Source: Streptomyces sp. NBC_00259 (GTDB lineage Bacteria; Actinomycetota; Actinomycetes; Streptomycetales; Streptomycetaceae). From it: a stretch of 64,000 nt of DNA. The stretch covers positions 4,183,501 through 4,247,500 of the forward strand of contig NZ_CP108080.1 of NCBI RefSeq assembly GCF_036181745.1, given 5' to 3'. This document shows positions 1 through 7,844 of this stretch, one piece after another. The position numbers were made by a program, and so were the translations under genes. The notes beneath the pieces were generated by a model that saw nothing but the letters and a program-made list of their open reading frames with translations, did no database searches and was not told the origin of the DNA. Position 1 is the stretch's first letter. Every line of letters begins with the position of its first letter.

Positions 1-1
1 C

Positions 2-379
2 AAGGACGTGGCGCCCGCCATCGCCCGCTCCGTGGAGACGCCCGAGGCGTACAACGAGGTCTTCAACGTCGGTGGCGACCAGGTGTACAGCGTCAACCGC
101 ATCGCGGCCGCCGTCTGCGACGCCATGGACGTGGAGCTGCGCGTCAACCACCTGCCGGAGCGCAACGAGGTGCGCGACGCCTACGCCACCCACGAGAAGG
201 CCCACAAGGTCCTGGGCACCCCCGAGCAGCCCGTCGGCCTCGAGGAGGGCATCGGCCGCATGGCCGCATGGGTCAAGGAGGTCGGCCCGCAGGAGCCCTC
301 GGTCTTCTCCGGTATCGAGGTGGTCCGGAACCTGCCGCCGTCCTGGCGGGCGGCGCTGGAGGAGCGCCGCGCCATCTGA
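2..379 (+). CDS. NAD-dependent sugar epimerase/dehydratase, C-terminal part (5' end outside window)
   Basis: The reading frame is open from the first bases of the window, so this is the last ~125 residues of a longer protein. The segment FNVGGDQVYSVNRIAAAV is the typical late part of extended short-chain dehydrogenases (UDP-glucose 4-epimerase type), where the substrate domain follows the NAD-binding Rossmann fold. The Rossmann domain and catalytic YxxxK lie off the left edge, so the substrate cannot be judged. It converges on the minus-strand operon that follows, with a shared hairpin at 433-468. Family call is good; specificity unknown. Confidence 0.75.
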   Translation, partial: KDVAPAIARSVETPEAYNEVFNVGGDQVYSVNRIAAAVCDAMDVELRVNHLPERNEVRDAYATHEKAHKVLGTPEQPVGLEEGIGRMAAWVKEVGPQEPSVFSGIEVVRNLPPSWRAALEERRAI

Positions 380-432
380 AGCGGAACGCCGCCCGACGGC
401 GAGGACAGGAATGAAGGGGACAAGGAAAACCG

Positions 433-468
433 GGAGGAGGGACGGCTCGTGACGGCGGTCCCTCCTCC
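433..468. terminator. Convergent hairpin terminator
   Basis: GGAGGAGGGAC (433-443) pairs with GTCCCTCCTCC (458-468) as an 11-bp perfect stem with a 14-nt loop. It lies between two converging genes, so it could stop transcription from both sides. Confidence 0.6.
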
Positions 469-493
469 TGTTCAGCCGACCGGACCCTCCCGG

Positions 494-1801
494 TCAGTCG
501 GCCGCTCCGGCCGGCAGTACCTTCACGACCCTGATCTTGCCGTTGGCCTCGGGTGCGATGGAGGACACCTGCTCGACGACCACGTCGAAGCCGGGAACCG
601 CCTCCCGCACCGCCGACCCGATCCGCTCCGTCACCGAGGCGCAGGACCCGGGCGCGAGGACCACACGGACGGTGACCTGCGCCGGCCGCTCCTGAACCAG
701 CTGCATCCGGGAGACCTCGGGGAAGTCCTGCACTCGGCTGGTGAGGAAGTCGGCATAGAACTCACGGCCGTCCTGGCCGCGGAAACGGTCCTGGCTGCGC
801 CCCTGCACCCGGAGCACGACGGGGGTGCGCCGCCCGCAGGCGCAGTCCGCGGGCCCCACGGCCACCCGGTCGCCGAGCCGGTAGCGGATCAGCGGCATCG
901 CCTCGCTGTGCAGCCGGGTCACCAGGATCTCGCCCTCCGCCGCGCGGATCCCGTCGACCGGCACGACGGAGCCGTCCTCCTGCTCCAGCTCGACCACGAC
1001 GTCCGCGGACCGCAGATGCAGCGAGCCCAGGCGGCACGTGCGGGCGATGGTGAACACCTCGACGGACGCGTACACCTCGTGGCAGCGCGCGCCCAGATGT
1101 CCGACCACCCGCGCCCGCGCGGTCGGCGTCAGCCGCTCCCCGCCGAACAGCACCCGGCGGGCGCCCCGGTAGCGCAGGCCCCGTCGCTCCAGCTCCTCCA
1201 CCACGGAGGCGATCACATGCGGGAAGCCGACCAGGAAGGTCGGCCGGGCCGCCAGGAACGCCTCGACCTGTTCGTCCAGCGTCCTGCTGGTGTCGATGTG
1301 GAAGGTGCGCAGCAGACCGAACCGCTCCAGCGGGTGCCGCAGGAAGGGAGCGACCCGGAAGTACGCGATCCGGTCCCATGGGCGCAGCCCCGTGGCCAGC
1401 ATGTCGTACAGGTACGACGCCCGCAGATAGCCCAGATCGCGCTCGGAGTTGCGGATGGTGATCGGGATACCGGAGGAGCCGCTGGTGGTGCCCGCCTTGG
1501 TGTTCGCCGTGGTGAAACCGTCCGCGAGCAGGTCCTCGGGCGCCCGGTCGTGGAGTTCGGCGCGGTCCAGCGTCGGCAGCGACGGAAGGTCCTCCGGCCC
1601 CCGGAAGGCGGCCGCGGTCTCCGGCGCGATCAGCTCCCGGTAGCGCGGCACACCGGCCTGCGCGTGCCGGACCAGCCGGACCAGCCGGCGCCGCCGCTCG
1701 GGTTCGAGACGGGCCGGGTCGGCCCGCTCCAGCCGGTGGGTCCGTACGAGATTGCGCAGCACCGGCACGAGCCGCATGACGGGTGAGACGGCCGCGGTCA
1801 C
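494..1801 (-). CDS. CapK/PaaK-type adenylate-forming enzyme (phenylacetate-CoA ligase fold)
   Basis: The protein has about 435 residues. The P-loop-like motif AGTTSGSSGIPI, the later YASVEVF segment and the C-terminal PLIRYRLGDR motif are those of the CapK/PaaK branch of AMP-forming ligases. These activate a carboxylic acid as an acyl-adenylate; homologues occur in capsule and natural-product loci. I place the start at GTG 1801 because GTGA overlaps the stop of the upstream gene (1798-1800), a typical coupled start; an ATG at 1840 would give a longer overlap. It is the last gene of the minus-strand operon. The family is clear; the acid substrate is unknown. Confidence 0.8.
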   Translation of the reverse strand: MTAAVSPVMRLVPVLRNLVRTHRLERADPARLEPERRRRLVRLVRHAQAGVPRYRELIAPETAAAFRGPEDLPSLPTLDRAELHDRAPEDLLADGFTTANTKAGTTSGSSGIPITIRNSERDLGYLRASYLYDMLATGLRPWDRIAYFRVAPFLRHPLERFGLLRTFHIDTSRTLDEQVEAFLAARPTFLVGFPHVIASVVEELERRGLRYRGARRVLFGGERLTPTARARVVGHLGARCHEVYASVEVFTIARTCRLGSLHLRSADVVVELEQEDGSVVPVDGIRAAEGEILVTRLHSEAMPLIRYRLGDRVAVGPADCACGRRTPVVLRVQGRSQDRFRGQDGREFYADFLTSRVQDFPEVSRMQLVQERPAQVTVRVVLAPGSCASVTERIGSAVREAVPGFDVVVEQVSSIAPEANGKIRVVKVLPAGAAD

Positions 1802-2607
1802 AGGGGTCTCCGGAGGATGGGTACGCCGTGCAGGGGGCACCGCCCGGGACCGAAGAACTCGGCACCCTCGGGCCGGACATGGACGAGCGTGGGACGGCGT
1901 CGGCGCAGCAGCGTCAGCACCGTTTCCCCGTCGAGCAGCCGCGCATGAACGCGGGACGGGTTGAGATGCAGCTCCCCGCAGGCGCCGGGGACCCCGCCGA
2001 GGTGGCCGAGCCAGGGCTCGTACCAGACCGAACCGGCGGCCGGGCGGGTCCGGGCGGCCGCCGCCAGGGTGACGCGTTCCACGGTCACCGGACCCGCCGC
2101 CACGCCCGCGAGCTGCCCGGCGTCGCCGACCACGAGCGCGTGCCCGTCCGGCACCGGGCGGCCGGTGCCGGGCCGTTCGGCGCCGGAGCGTTCGGTGCCG
2201 GAGCGTTCGGTGCCGGAGCGATCGGTACCGGACCGTTCGGCGTACCGCTCCGCGTACCGTCCGGCGTCCGCCGTGGTCGCGAGCAGCACCCGCCAGTTCG
2301 TGCCGTACGCCCGCACGGGATCGCGCAGCGCGGAGGCGATCTCGTACACGTCCCTGCCGCCGTCGGTCCGGTGTCCGGCGAGCCGCAGCGCCTCGTGCAG
2401 TTCGGCGATGTGCTCGCCGGCCGGCCGGCCGGGGTCGCGCCGCGCGAGCAGGGCCGAGCCGAGCGGCATCAGCAGATGCCGCCGCAGCTCGGCCTCGTCG
2501 CGGGTGAGCGGCGGCAGGGTCCCGGTCGCCGCGTACCGCTCCCTGTAGTGCGGCACCGTGGCCACGGCACGGCGCACGGTCCGTGCGTAGCGCTGTCGGC
2601 CGCGCAT
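1798..2607 (-). CDS. Unknown protein, partly CapK-like N-terminus, with internal Arg-Ser-Gly-Thr-Glu repeats
   Basis: 269 residues. The N-terminus (VPHYRERYAATGTLPPLTRDEAE) resembles the substrate-entry helices of CapK/PaaK ligases, but no adenylation motif follows. Near residues 125-150 the chain runs through repeated RSGTE units encoded by a 15-bp DNA repeat (about 2165-2240 in the window). This looks like a flexible linker that can change length by slippage. The gene starts 1 nt after the stop of the SnoaL-like gene and overlaps the next gene by 4 nt, so it is translated with the operon. It may be a partner or degenerate half of the downstream ligase. No function assigned. Confidence 0.6.
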   Translation of the reverse strand: MRGRQRYARTVRRAVATVPHYRERYAATGTLPPLTRDEAELRRHLLMPLGSALLARRDPGRPAGEHIAELHEALRLAGHRTDGGRDVYEIASALRDPVRAYGTNWRVLLATTADAGRYAERYAERSGTDRSGTERSGTERSGAERPGTGRPVPDGHALVVGDAGQLAGVAAGPVTVERVTLAAAARTRPAAGSVWYEPWLGHLGGVPGACGELHLNPSRVHARLLDGETVLTLLRRRRPTLVHVRPEGAEFFGPGRCPLHGVPILRRPL

Positions 2608-2608
2608 C

Positions 2609-2971
2609 TCAGCAGTGGGTGTTCTGGTCGTGGACGAGCATCCAGTTCCCGTCGGTGCGGGCGAAGACCAGGCTGAGCAGATAGCGCAGCTCGTACGGCT
2701 TGCCGTGCTGGTCCAGGTCCCGGTAGTCGACGGTCAGCACGGCCACCGCCGTGTCCTGGTGCACCACCGTGCGGCTGGTCTCGGTCTCCATCGTCCAGTC
2801 GGGGTCCTCGAACCAGCCCTTGTGGAAGGCCCGGATGGCGTCGGCGCCCTCCACGGTCTTCCCGTTCGGCAGGATGATCGTCGCCTCGTCGTGGACGGTG
2901 GCCATGTAGGCGTCCAGGTCGCGGGTGCGGACGGCCGCGAGATGCTGGTCGAGCGCGGTGGTGAAGTCCAT
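2609..2971 (-). CDS. SnoaL-like / DUF4440-type small protein (NTF2 fold)
   Basis: 120 residues starting at ATG 2971. The pattern ALDQHLAAVRTRDLDAYMATV, then DEATIILPNGKTVEGADAI, then FHKGWFEDP and a strand-rich half ending in LVFARTDGNWMLVHDQNT is that of NTF2-fold SnoaL-like proteins. These act as small cyclases, isomerases or ligand binders. The fold is well supported, the reaction is not. The upstream intergenic region contains an eight-copy 7-bp tandem repeat that could affect expression. It sits between the transferase-like gene and the unknown gene of the operon. Confidence 0.75.
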   Translation of the reverse strand: MDFTTALDQHLAAVRTRDLDAYMATVHDEATIILPNGKTVEGADAIRAFHKGWFEDPDWTMETETSRTVVHQDTAVAVLTVDYRDLDQHGKPYELRYLLSLVFARTDGNWMLVHDQNTHC

Positions 2972-2984
2972 GGGATCTGCTTTC

Positions 2985-3046
2985 GTGGTCGGTGGTCGGT
3001 GGTCGGTGGTCGGTGGTCGGTGGTCGGTGGTCGGTGGTCGGTGGTC
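2985..3046. repeat. GTGGTCG tandem repeat, about 8.9 copies
   Basis: Eight exact copies of GTGGTCG plus six bases fill most of the intergenic gap between the transferase-like gene and the SnoaL-like gene. Copy number could change by slippage; the array sits in the leader of the SnoaL-like gene. Confidence 0.9.
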
Positions 3047-3078
3047 TTGGTCGGTAGTTGATCGTGTTCGTGCGCGGG

Positions 3079-4071
3079 TCAGAAGGGGACGGCCACCGCG
3101 TGGCGCGGTATCGCCGTGGCGCCGAAGGACTCCTTCAGCTGCCGCATGCCGGGGCCGAGTTCGACGGCAGGCACTCCCGTGTCGATCATCCTGCTGATCT
3201 CCCTCAGGTACAGGTCGAGATAGAGATCCCGGCCGCCCGCGGATCCGGTCACCGTGGTCACCCAGCCGCCGGGCACGTCCAGCACCAGGTCGAAGGACAC
3301 GGGCCGGCCGGAGCTCTTGTCGCGGTGGACGAAGTACGAGGCGCCGGAGGACCGGTTGAGCCGCTCGAAGTAGGAGGGCAGCAGCGGCACGACCCCGCCC
3401 GGGCGGCTCGTGTGCTTCATCCGGGTCAGTTGGTCCAGCCGGCTGGCGTGCACCGGGTCGATCGTCGGAACCGCCACGTCCACGACCAGATCCGGGTCGG
3501 CGCCGATCCGTTCGTGGAGCGCCGACAGTCTGCGTCGCCGGCCCCGCGGCAGCCCGGCGAAGTACGCGTCCATGCTCTCCCAGCCGTTGTGCAGCACGGC
3601 GTTGGAGGCGGTGTCCCTCTTCAGCCGCAACGCGCCGTCGAGATACGCGAGGTCGGGTGACTCGACGTCGAGGTGCAGGATCCCCAGACAGCGCGGGCCC
3701 AGCCGGCGGCGCACCGCCCGCTCGAAGGCGCGCGTGGCGGCCCGGCGCCCGGCGGTTGCGAGACCGGGGGCGTACAGCCGTCCGGCGCTGAAACTGTTCG
3801 GCAGATGGACCTGGAACCAGCCAGGTACGGCCGCCCGGCCGGGCGGGCGGAACCGCTGGGCGAGCGGCCGAACCCCGAGCCGCCCGCAGAATGCCGCCAC
3901 CGGTTCGCCCGCGTCCCGGACCAGTCCGGCGAACAGCGGCCGCCGGTTCCCCCGGCCGGCCGCCTCCAGCAGGTCTTCCTCCCACAGGACGCAGGCGCGC
4001 CGGTCCCGGACGAAGGCGTCCCAGCCGTCGGGCGCCGGCCCGCCACCGGGGGTGAAGATCTCAGCTCGCAC
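3079..4071 (-). CDS. FemAB/GNAT-fold acyltransferase-like protein
   Basis: 330 residues starting at GTG 4071, overlapping the end of the synthetase-like gene by 11 nt. The C-terminal half (SGRPVSFDLVLDVPGGWVTTVTGSAGG, then LYLREISRMIDTGVPAVELGPGMRQLKESFGA) has the arrangement of the second acyltransferase domain of FemAB/peptidoglycan-bridge proteins and related GNAT-fold N-acyltransferases. Some of these use aminoacyl-tRNA as donor. Coupling to a tRNA-synthetase homologue makes an aminoacyl-tRNA-dependent role attractive but unproven. The fold is moderately certain; donor and acceptor are inferred from context only. Confidence 0.65.
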   Translation of the reverse strand: MRAEIFTPGGGPAPDGWDAFVRDRRACVLWEEDLLEAAGRGNRRPLFAGLVRDAGEPVAAFCGRLGVRPLAQRFRPPGRAAVPGWFQVHLPNSFSAGRLYAPGLATAGRRAATRAFERAVRRRLGPRCLGILHLDVESPDLAYLDGALRLKRDTASNAVLHNGWESMDAYFAGLPRGRRRRLSALHERIGADPDLVVDVAVPTIDPVHASRLDQLTRMKHTSRPGGVVPLLPSYFERLNRSSGASYFVHRDKSSGRPVSFDLVLDVPGGWVTTVTGSAGGRDLYLDLYLREISRMIDTGVPAVELGPGMRQLKESFGATAIPRHAVAVPF

Positions 4072-5698
4072 GGCTCAGGGCCTCCTGACGGGATCGGTCG
4101 GATCCGCCGGACAGCCGTGCGCGCAGAGGGCGTTCACCGCGGTCGCGGTAGGCGGCCAGCGCGTCGGCGACCAGGGCGGGGGTGAAGACGTCGGCGAGGG
4201 TGTCCAGCCGGGGACCGTGCGCGGTGCCGAACAGCGCCCCGTAGATCTCCCGGAAGTCCTCCCGGGTGCGGCCGGCCCGCGGCGCGCCGGCTCCGGTGTG
4301 CTGCCTCAACTGCTCGATCAGCAGGTCGACCGCGGGGCCGGCCGGTGTGTCACCGGTCGGCGCCCAGTAGTGGTCCCGGCCGTGCTCCGTGAGCCAGGCG
4401 AGCGCGTGGCCGAGCCGTTCGTCGAGCAACGCCCGGTCGGCGCCCGGGTGCAGGGCGACGAGGTGCCGCCGCGCCGCGTCCGCCGAGGAGCCGTGCGCGT
4501 ACAGCGCCCCCAGGACCGAGCGCATCCGGGGCAGGGTCGCGTATCCGCCGGGCTCCTCGTCGGTCAGCAGCTCCCAGAGGATCCGGGCGCGCTCGTCCCG
4601 GCCGACGGCCCGGACGAACCGGTCGAACTCGTCGTACGCGCCCAGGAACGGGCCCGGGCCGAAGCCCAGCCGCAGATCCGACAGGCAGTTGCGGCGGGCG
4701 TACAGCCACAGCACCAGCGGCGCGGGATGGACGGCGAGCAGATCGCGTACGAACGGGCCGCCGCCGAGCGACCCGGAGATCTTGCCGCCGCCCCGCTCGC
4801 CGCGGACCAGCCCGTACGGGACGATGACCGGCTGCGGGGAGCCGAGATAGCCGTCGTACACCGGCCGCGTCCGGTCCATGGTGCTGCCCGCGCTGCAGTG
4901 GTCCTGACCCGCCGGCTCGCAGTCGATGCCCTCGTACGCGACGCGCAGCGTCCAGTCCAGCGCCCAGGACGGTTTGACGTCCGCGGGGTCGTGGGCGGTC
5001 AGTTCGGCACCGCAGGACAGGCACCGGTAGCGCGCGGCATGACCGTCCAGCCGGTGGATCTCCGTGGTGTTGCGGCCGCACTGCAGGCAGTAGACGGCGA
5101 AGAGGTCCCGCCCGTCGCCCTTGCCGAGCAGCGTCGCGAGCCGTTCGGCGTCGCGCTGGTAGCGGCGCTGGATCTCCCTGTACGCACCGGCCCGGTAGCG
5201 CTCGTACTGGTAGTGCGTCTCCCAGTCGCCGCCGGGCGGCGTCCGCCCGTCGTCGTCGGCCTCCGCGGGCAGGATGCCCACTGCCCGGAGCTCCGCGAGG
5301 TAGGCGCGGCAGATGCGGGCGGCACGCTCCCGGCGTTCGGCGAGCGGCCGCCCTCCGCAGTCCGCGAGCTCCGGGTCCCGGGCGGCCTGGCTCTCCCGTA
5401 CGGGGTCGTAGTCGTCGAAGCTGAGCAGGATCGCGGAGCGGCGGCCCATGCGGGCGAGGGCACGGTGCACCAGGTGGGCGCAGACGGTGTCCCGGAAGTT
5501 CCCGATGTGGAAGTAGCCGGTCGGCGACATGCTGGTCTGGATCAGGATGCGGTGGGCCGGCGGATGGCGGTCGGCGAGCCGGCGCGCGTAGTCGAGGGCC
5601 CAGTGCGCCGCGGTGCGGTCCTGTGCGTGCAGCCCGCCGGAGCGGGCCTCCTCCCGCGGCTCCGGGCTCTGCTTCCGCGCACGTCGTCTCCTTGGCAT
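4061..5698 (-). CDS. Class I lysyl-tRNA synthetase homologue
   Basis: 545 residues. It has the class I signatures HIGN (residues 64-67, for HIGH) and KISGS (306-310, for KMSKS), two CxxC pairs (204-207, 226-229) likely binding zinc, and the LysRS-I block WALDWTLRVAYEGIDCEPAGQDH. LysRS-I charges tRNA-Lys with lysine; actinobacteria usually keep a class II enzyme for general translation, so this copy may be dedicated. The KISGS loop and a shorter C-terminus suggest altered specificity. The start at ATG 5698 is uncertain: the first codons include rare AGG AGA and no close ribosome binding site is visible; homology begins near residue 32. It heads the operon with the transferase-like gene. Confidence 0.8.
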   Translation of the reverse strand: MPRRRRARKQSPEPREEARSGGLHAQDRTAAHWALDYARRLADRHPPAHRILIQTSMSPTGYFHIGNFRDTVCAHLVHRALARMGRRSAILLSFDDYDPVRESQAARDPELADCGGRPLAERRERAARICRAYLAELRAVGILPAEADDDGRTPPGGDWETHYQYERYRAGAYREIQRRYQRDAERLATLLGKGDGRDLFAVYCLQCGRNTTEIHRLDGHAARYRCLSCGAELTAHDPADVKPSWALDWTLRVAYEGIDCEPAGQDHCSAGSTMDRTRPVYDGYLGSPQPVIVPYGLVRGERGGGKISGSLGGGPFVRDLLAVHPAPLVLWLYARRNCLSDLRLGFGPGPFLGAYDEFDRFVRAVGRDERARILWELLTDEEPGGYATLPRMRSVLGALYAHGSSADAARRHLVALHPGADRALLDERLGHALAWLTEHGRDHYWAPTGDTPAGPAVDLLIEQLRQHTGAGAPRAGRTREDFREIYGALFGTAHGPRLDTLADVFTPALVADALAAYRDRGERPLRARLSGGSDRSRQEALSRAS

Positions 5699-5769
5699 GG
5701 CAGGAGTACAGCGCGCGCTCCGATAAAGGCCCTATACGTCGCACGGCGACGTCGGACCGCCCGGGGCGC

Positions 5770-6378
5770 TCAGGGCAGCCAGCCGTTCTCCTTCGCGGTG
5801 CGCAGGGCGTCGATGCGGTTGCGTGCGCCGAGTTTGTTCACGATCGTCGTGAGGTAGTTGCGGACCGTCCCGACGGACAGGTTCGTGGTGGTGGCGATCT
5901 GCGCGGTCTCCGCGCCCGCCGCGATGAGGCCCAGCACCTCGACCTCGCGCCTGGTGAGCGGATTGTCACCGATCTCCCAGGCGGACATGGCCAGTTCGGG
6001 GTCGATGACCCGGCGGCCCGCACCCACCCTGCGCACCCCCTCGACGAGTTCGTCCGGTGAGGCGTGTTTGGGGAGGAAGCCGCTCACCTGCGCGTCGAGC
6101 GCCCGCCACAACTGCCCGGGCAGTGCGACGCCCGTGAGGATCAGAGTGCGGCAGTCGGGGACCTGGTCGCGCAGCAGTCCGGCGGCGGTGATGCCGTCCA
6201 TGCCGGGCATGTCGATGTCGAGCACCGCGGTGTCCGCCTCCGTCCGGATGACCGCCGGTACGACCTCGCTGCCGCTCGCGACCTGTGCGACCACCTCCAT
6301 GTCCGGCTCCAGTTCCAGGAGCGCGGCCAGCGCCACCCGGATCATGTGCATGTCCTCGGCCAGCACGATCCTCTGCAT
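5770..6378 (-). CDS. NarL/FixJ-family response regulator
   Basis: 202 residues from ATG 6378, preceded by GGGGGA. The N-terminal receiver domain has the acidic pair in VLAED, the phospho-acceptor Asp in AVLDIDMPGMDG, Thr in LILTG and the conserved Lys in FLPKHASPDEL. A LuxR-type helix-turn-helix follows (LTRREVEVLGLIAAGAETAQIATTTNLSVGTVRNYL, residues about 140-190). It is divergent from the histidine kinase gene at 6563 with a 184-nt shared promoter region, so the two form a cognate pair. Targets are not visible; the adjacent synthetase operon is one possibility. Confidence 0.9.
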   Translation of the reverse strand: MQRIVLAEDMHMIRVALAALLELEPDMEVVAQVASGSEVVPAVIRTEADTAVLDIDMPGMDGITAAGLLRDQVPDCRTLILTGVALPGQLWRALDAQVSGFLPKHASPDELVEGVRRVGAGRRVIDPELAMSAWEIGDNPLTRREVEVLGLIAAGAETAQIATTTNLSVGTVRNYLTTIVNKLGARNRIDALRTAKENGWLP

Positions 6379-6562
6379 CGGTTCCCCCGTCGTCCGTCCG
6401 GGGCCCGCCCTGTGTCCCGCCGGACTGGTCCGACGACGGGCCCTCTGCGAGTCAAGGCGCCCTGTGTACCACCGGGGAGGGTCGCAGCAGCGGGGCTCGT
6501 ATAGCGGAGTGATAGCGGGACCGGTGACGCTCTCGCGGTACCAGACGCAGAATGGGGGCGAC

Positions 6563-7342
6563 ATGTCACAGGCTCTGCCCGCACCGTCCGCGCTGTGCTC
6601 ACGGGCCAAGGCCGGTGCCGGCACCGCCACGACGGCCGACACCGCCACGACCGTGTCCGCCGTCGTGACCGACACCGCCCAGCGCCGTGTCGTCGTACGG
6701 GAGCGGCTGCGCTTCGCCCGCGATCTGCACGATCTGCTCGGGCCGCGGCTCCTGGCGATCACGCTCCAGTGCGAGCTGGCGCTGCGTCTGATGGACCGCA
6801 CACCGGACTCGGCCCGGAGCCGGCTGGCCGAGGCGCTCTCCGGGATGCGCGAGATCCACGAGGAGGCCCGGCGGGTGGCGCACGGCTACCACTGCCTGTC
6901 TCTCGACACGGAGATCGAGTCCGTCCGGAACCTGCTGGAGTCGGCCGGGATCCGCACCGAGGCGGGACCGGTGAGCGCGCCGCTTCCCGCGCCGCTCCAG
7001 ACGGTCCTGGCGACGACGGTCCGGGAGGCGGCCGCCAATGTGCTGAGACACAGCCGCGCCCGCACCTGCCGGGTGGCGGTGGACACGCTGCCGGGCGAGG
7101 TGCTGCTGACGGTGGCAAACGACGGTGTCCGCGCCCCGAACCAACCGTCCCCTCCCGAGGCTGCCGGGGAGCCGGGCCTGGGACTGCGCAGCCTCGCCGA
7201 ACGCATCACGGCCGCCGGCGGCCGACTGACCCACGGCCCGTACCCTTCCGGGCACTACACACTGGAGGCCCGTTTCCCGCTCCCCGACCGCGGACCTCAA
7301 CCTCCGTACACGCGGACCTCAACCTCCGTAGCGGTTTCGTAG
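6563..7342 (+). CDS. Soluble sensor histidine kinase (HisKA_3 type, no membrane domain)
   Basis: 259 residues from ATG 6563, with GGGGG upstream. The phospho-acceptor region is RFARDLHDLLGPRLLAIT (H-box, residues about 51-70). The HATPase part has the N-box REAAANVLRHSRA, the G1 motif VANDGV and the G2 motif GLGLRSLAERI. No transmembrane or sensor domain precedes the H-box, so the signal must be cytosolic or come from a partner. Divergent from its likely partner regulator. The last residues lie in a 20-bp tandem duplication that overlaps the convergent gene's end, so the C-terminus may be altered. Confidence 0.9.
   Translation: MSQALPAPSALCSRAKAGAGTATTADTATTVSAVVTDTAQRRVVVRERLRFARDLHDLLGPRLLAITLQCELALRLMDRTPDSARSRLAEALSGMREIHEEARRVAHGYHCLSLDTEIESVRNLLESAGIRTEAGPVSAPLPAPLQTVLATTVREAAANVLRHSRARTCRVAVDTLPGEVLLTVANDGVRAPNQPSPPEAAGEPGLGLRSLAERITAAGGRLTHGPYPSGHYTLEARFPLPDRGPQPPYTRTSTSVAVS
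7289..7330. repeat. 20-bp direct duplication at the junction of convergent genes
   Basis: CGCGGACCTCAACCTCCGTA occurs at 7289-7308 and 7311-7330. The second copy contains the minus-strand stop at 7319; the plus-strand kinase gene reads through both copies. Confidence 0.9.
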
Positions 7343-7780
7343 GTCCGTCGTGATCCGCGACATGATGCCCATTGCCTGCTGCGGAGGCGTATCCGCCAAC
7401 GGCATCTCCACCTGGGGATCATAGGCAGTCAGGCCGGTCTCCTTCTCCACGATCGCGGAGAGAGCAAAGAGCGTGCCGAGCACTGTTGCAGCACCGTCGC
7501 CGACGTGCCAGTAGGGCACCGTGACGCTGACCTCGTCACCGAACACTGACAGGTTGATACCGGTGCCGGAGTGGCTCAGGTCCCGCGACTCCTGCTCGTA
7601 CTCCGTGATGTCCACATCGCCGAGCAGGGTTCGGGCCTGTGGCTCTATTCGCTGCCACGCTTCGAGGAGCTCGTCGGGGATCGGCTCGCTGTCTTCGGCA
7701 GCCGCGTCCTCCATGGCCTCCAGGACCTCATCCCAGGACTGGCCCTCGCGTCGGCTCAGAAAGTAGATGTCGTAGCTCAC
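7319..7780 (-). CDS. Hypothetical acidic protein
   Basis: 153 residues from GTG 7780 (VSYDIYFLSRREGQSWDEVLEAMEDAA). The frame stays open further upstream, but there it crosses a tRNA fragment, so it is not coding. The acidic helical N-terminal part followed by alternating strands (GINLSVFGDEVSVTVPYWHVGDGAATVLGTLFAL) resembles small immunity-type proteins, but I do not recognise a named family. No good ribosome binding site. It converges on the kinase gene and lies next to a tRNA-derived fragment, so it may be part of the mobile region. Confidence 0.6.
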   Translation of the reverse strand: MSYDIYFLSRREGQSWDEVLEAMEDAAAEDSEPIPDELLEAWQRIEPQARTLLGDVDITEYEQESRDLSHSGTGINLSVFGDEVSVTVPYWHVGDGAATVLGTLFALSAIVEKETGLTAYDPQVEMPLADTPPQQAMGIMSRITTDLRNRYGG

Positions 7781-7844
7781 CGCGAGATCGTAGAACCACC
7801 CGGTTCGCGTTGTCGGCAGCGGTCGCGAAGGCCGTCGTTGCAGT

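Noticed and set aside
449..1786. Long plus-strand open frame opposite the CapK-type gene
   Set aside because: Shadow frame of high-GC coding DNA: Arg/Pro/Gly/His-rich, no domain, no ribosome binding site; the opposite strand shows a clear enzyme.
2985..3046. Possible CRISPR or origin iterons (7-bp repeats)
   Set aside because: No spacers, unit too short for CRISPR, no rep gene nearby; a simple tandem repeat.
5699..5744. Alternative upstream start (5744) for the synthetase
   Set aside because: The ATG at 5744 is in a different frame from the HIGN/KISGS frame.
3410..5857. 815-codon plus-strand open frame
   Set aside because: Lies opposite the transferase and synthetase genes, whose motifs are unambiguous; composition is typical of an antisense frame.
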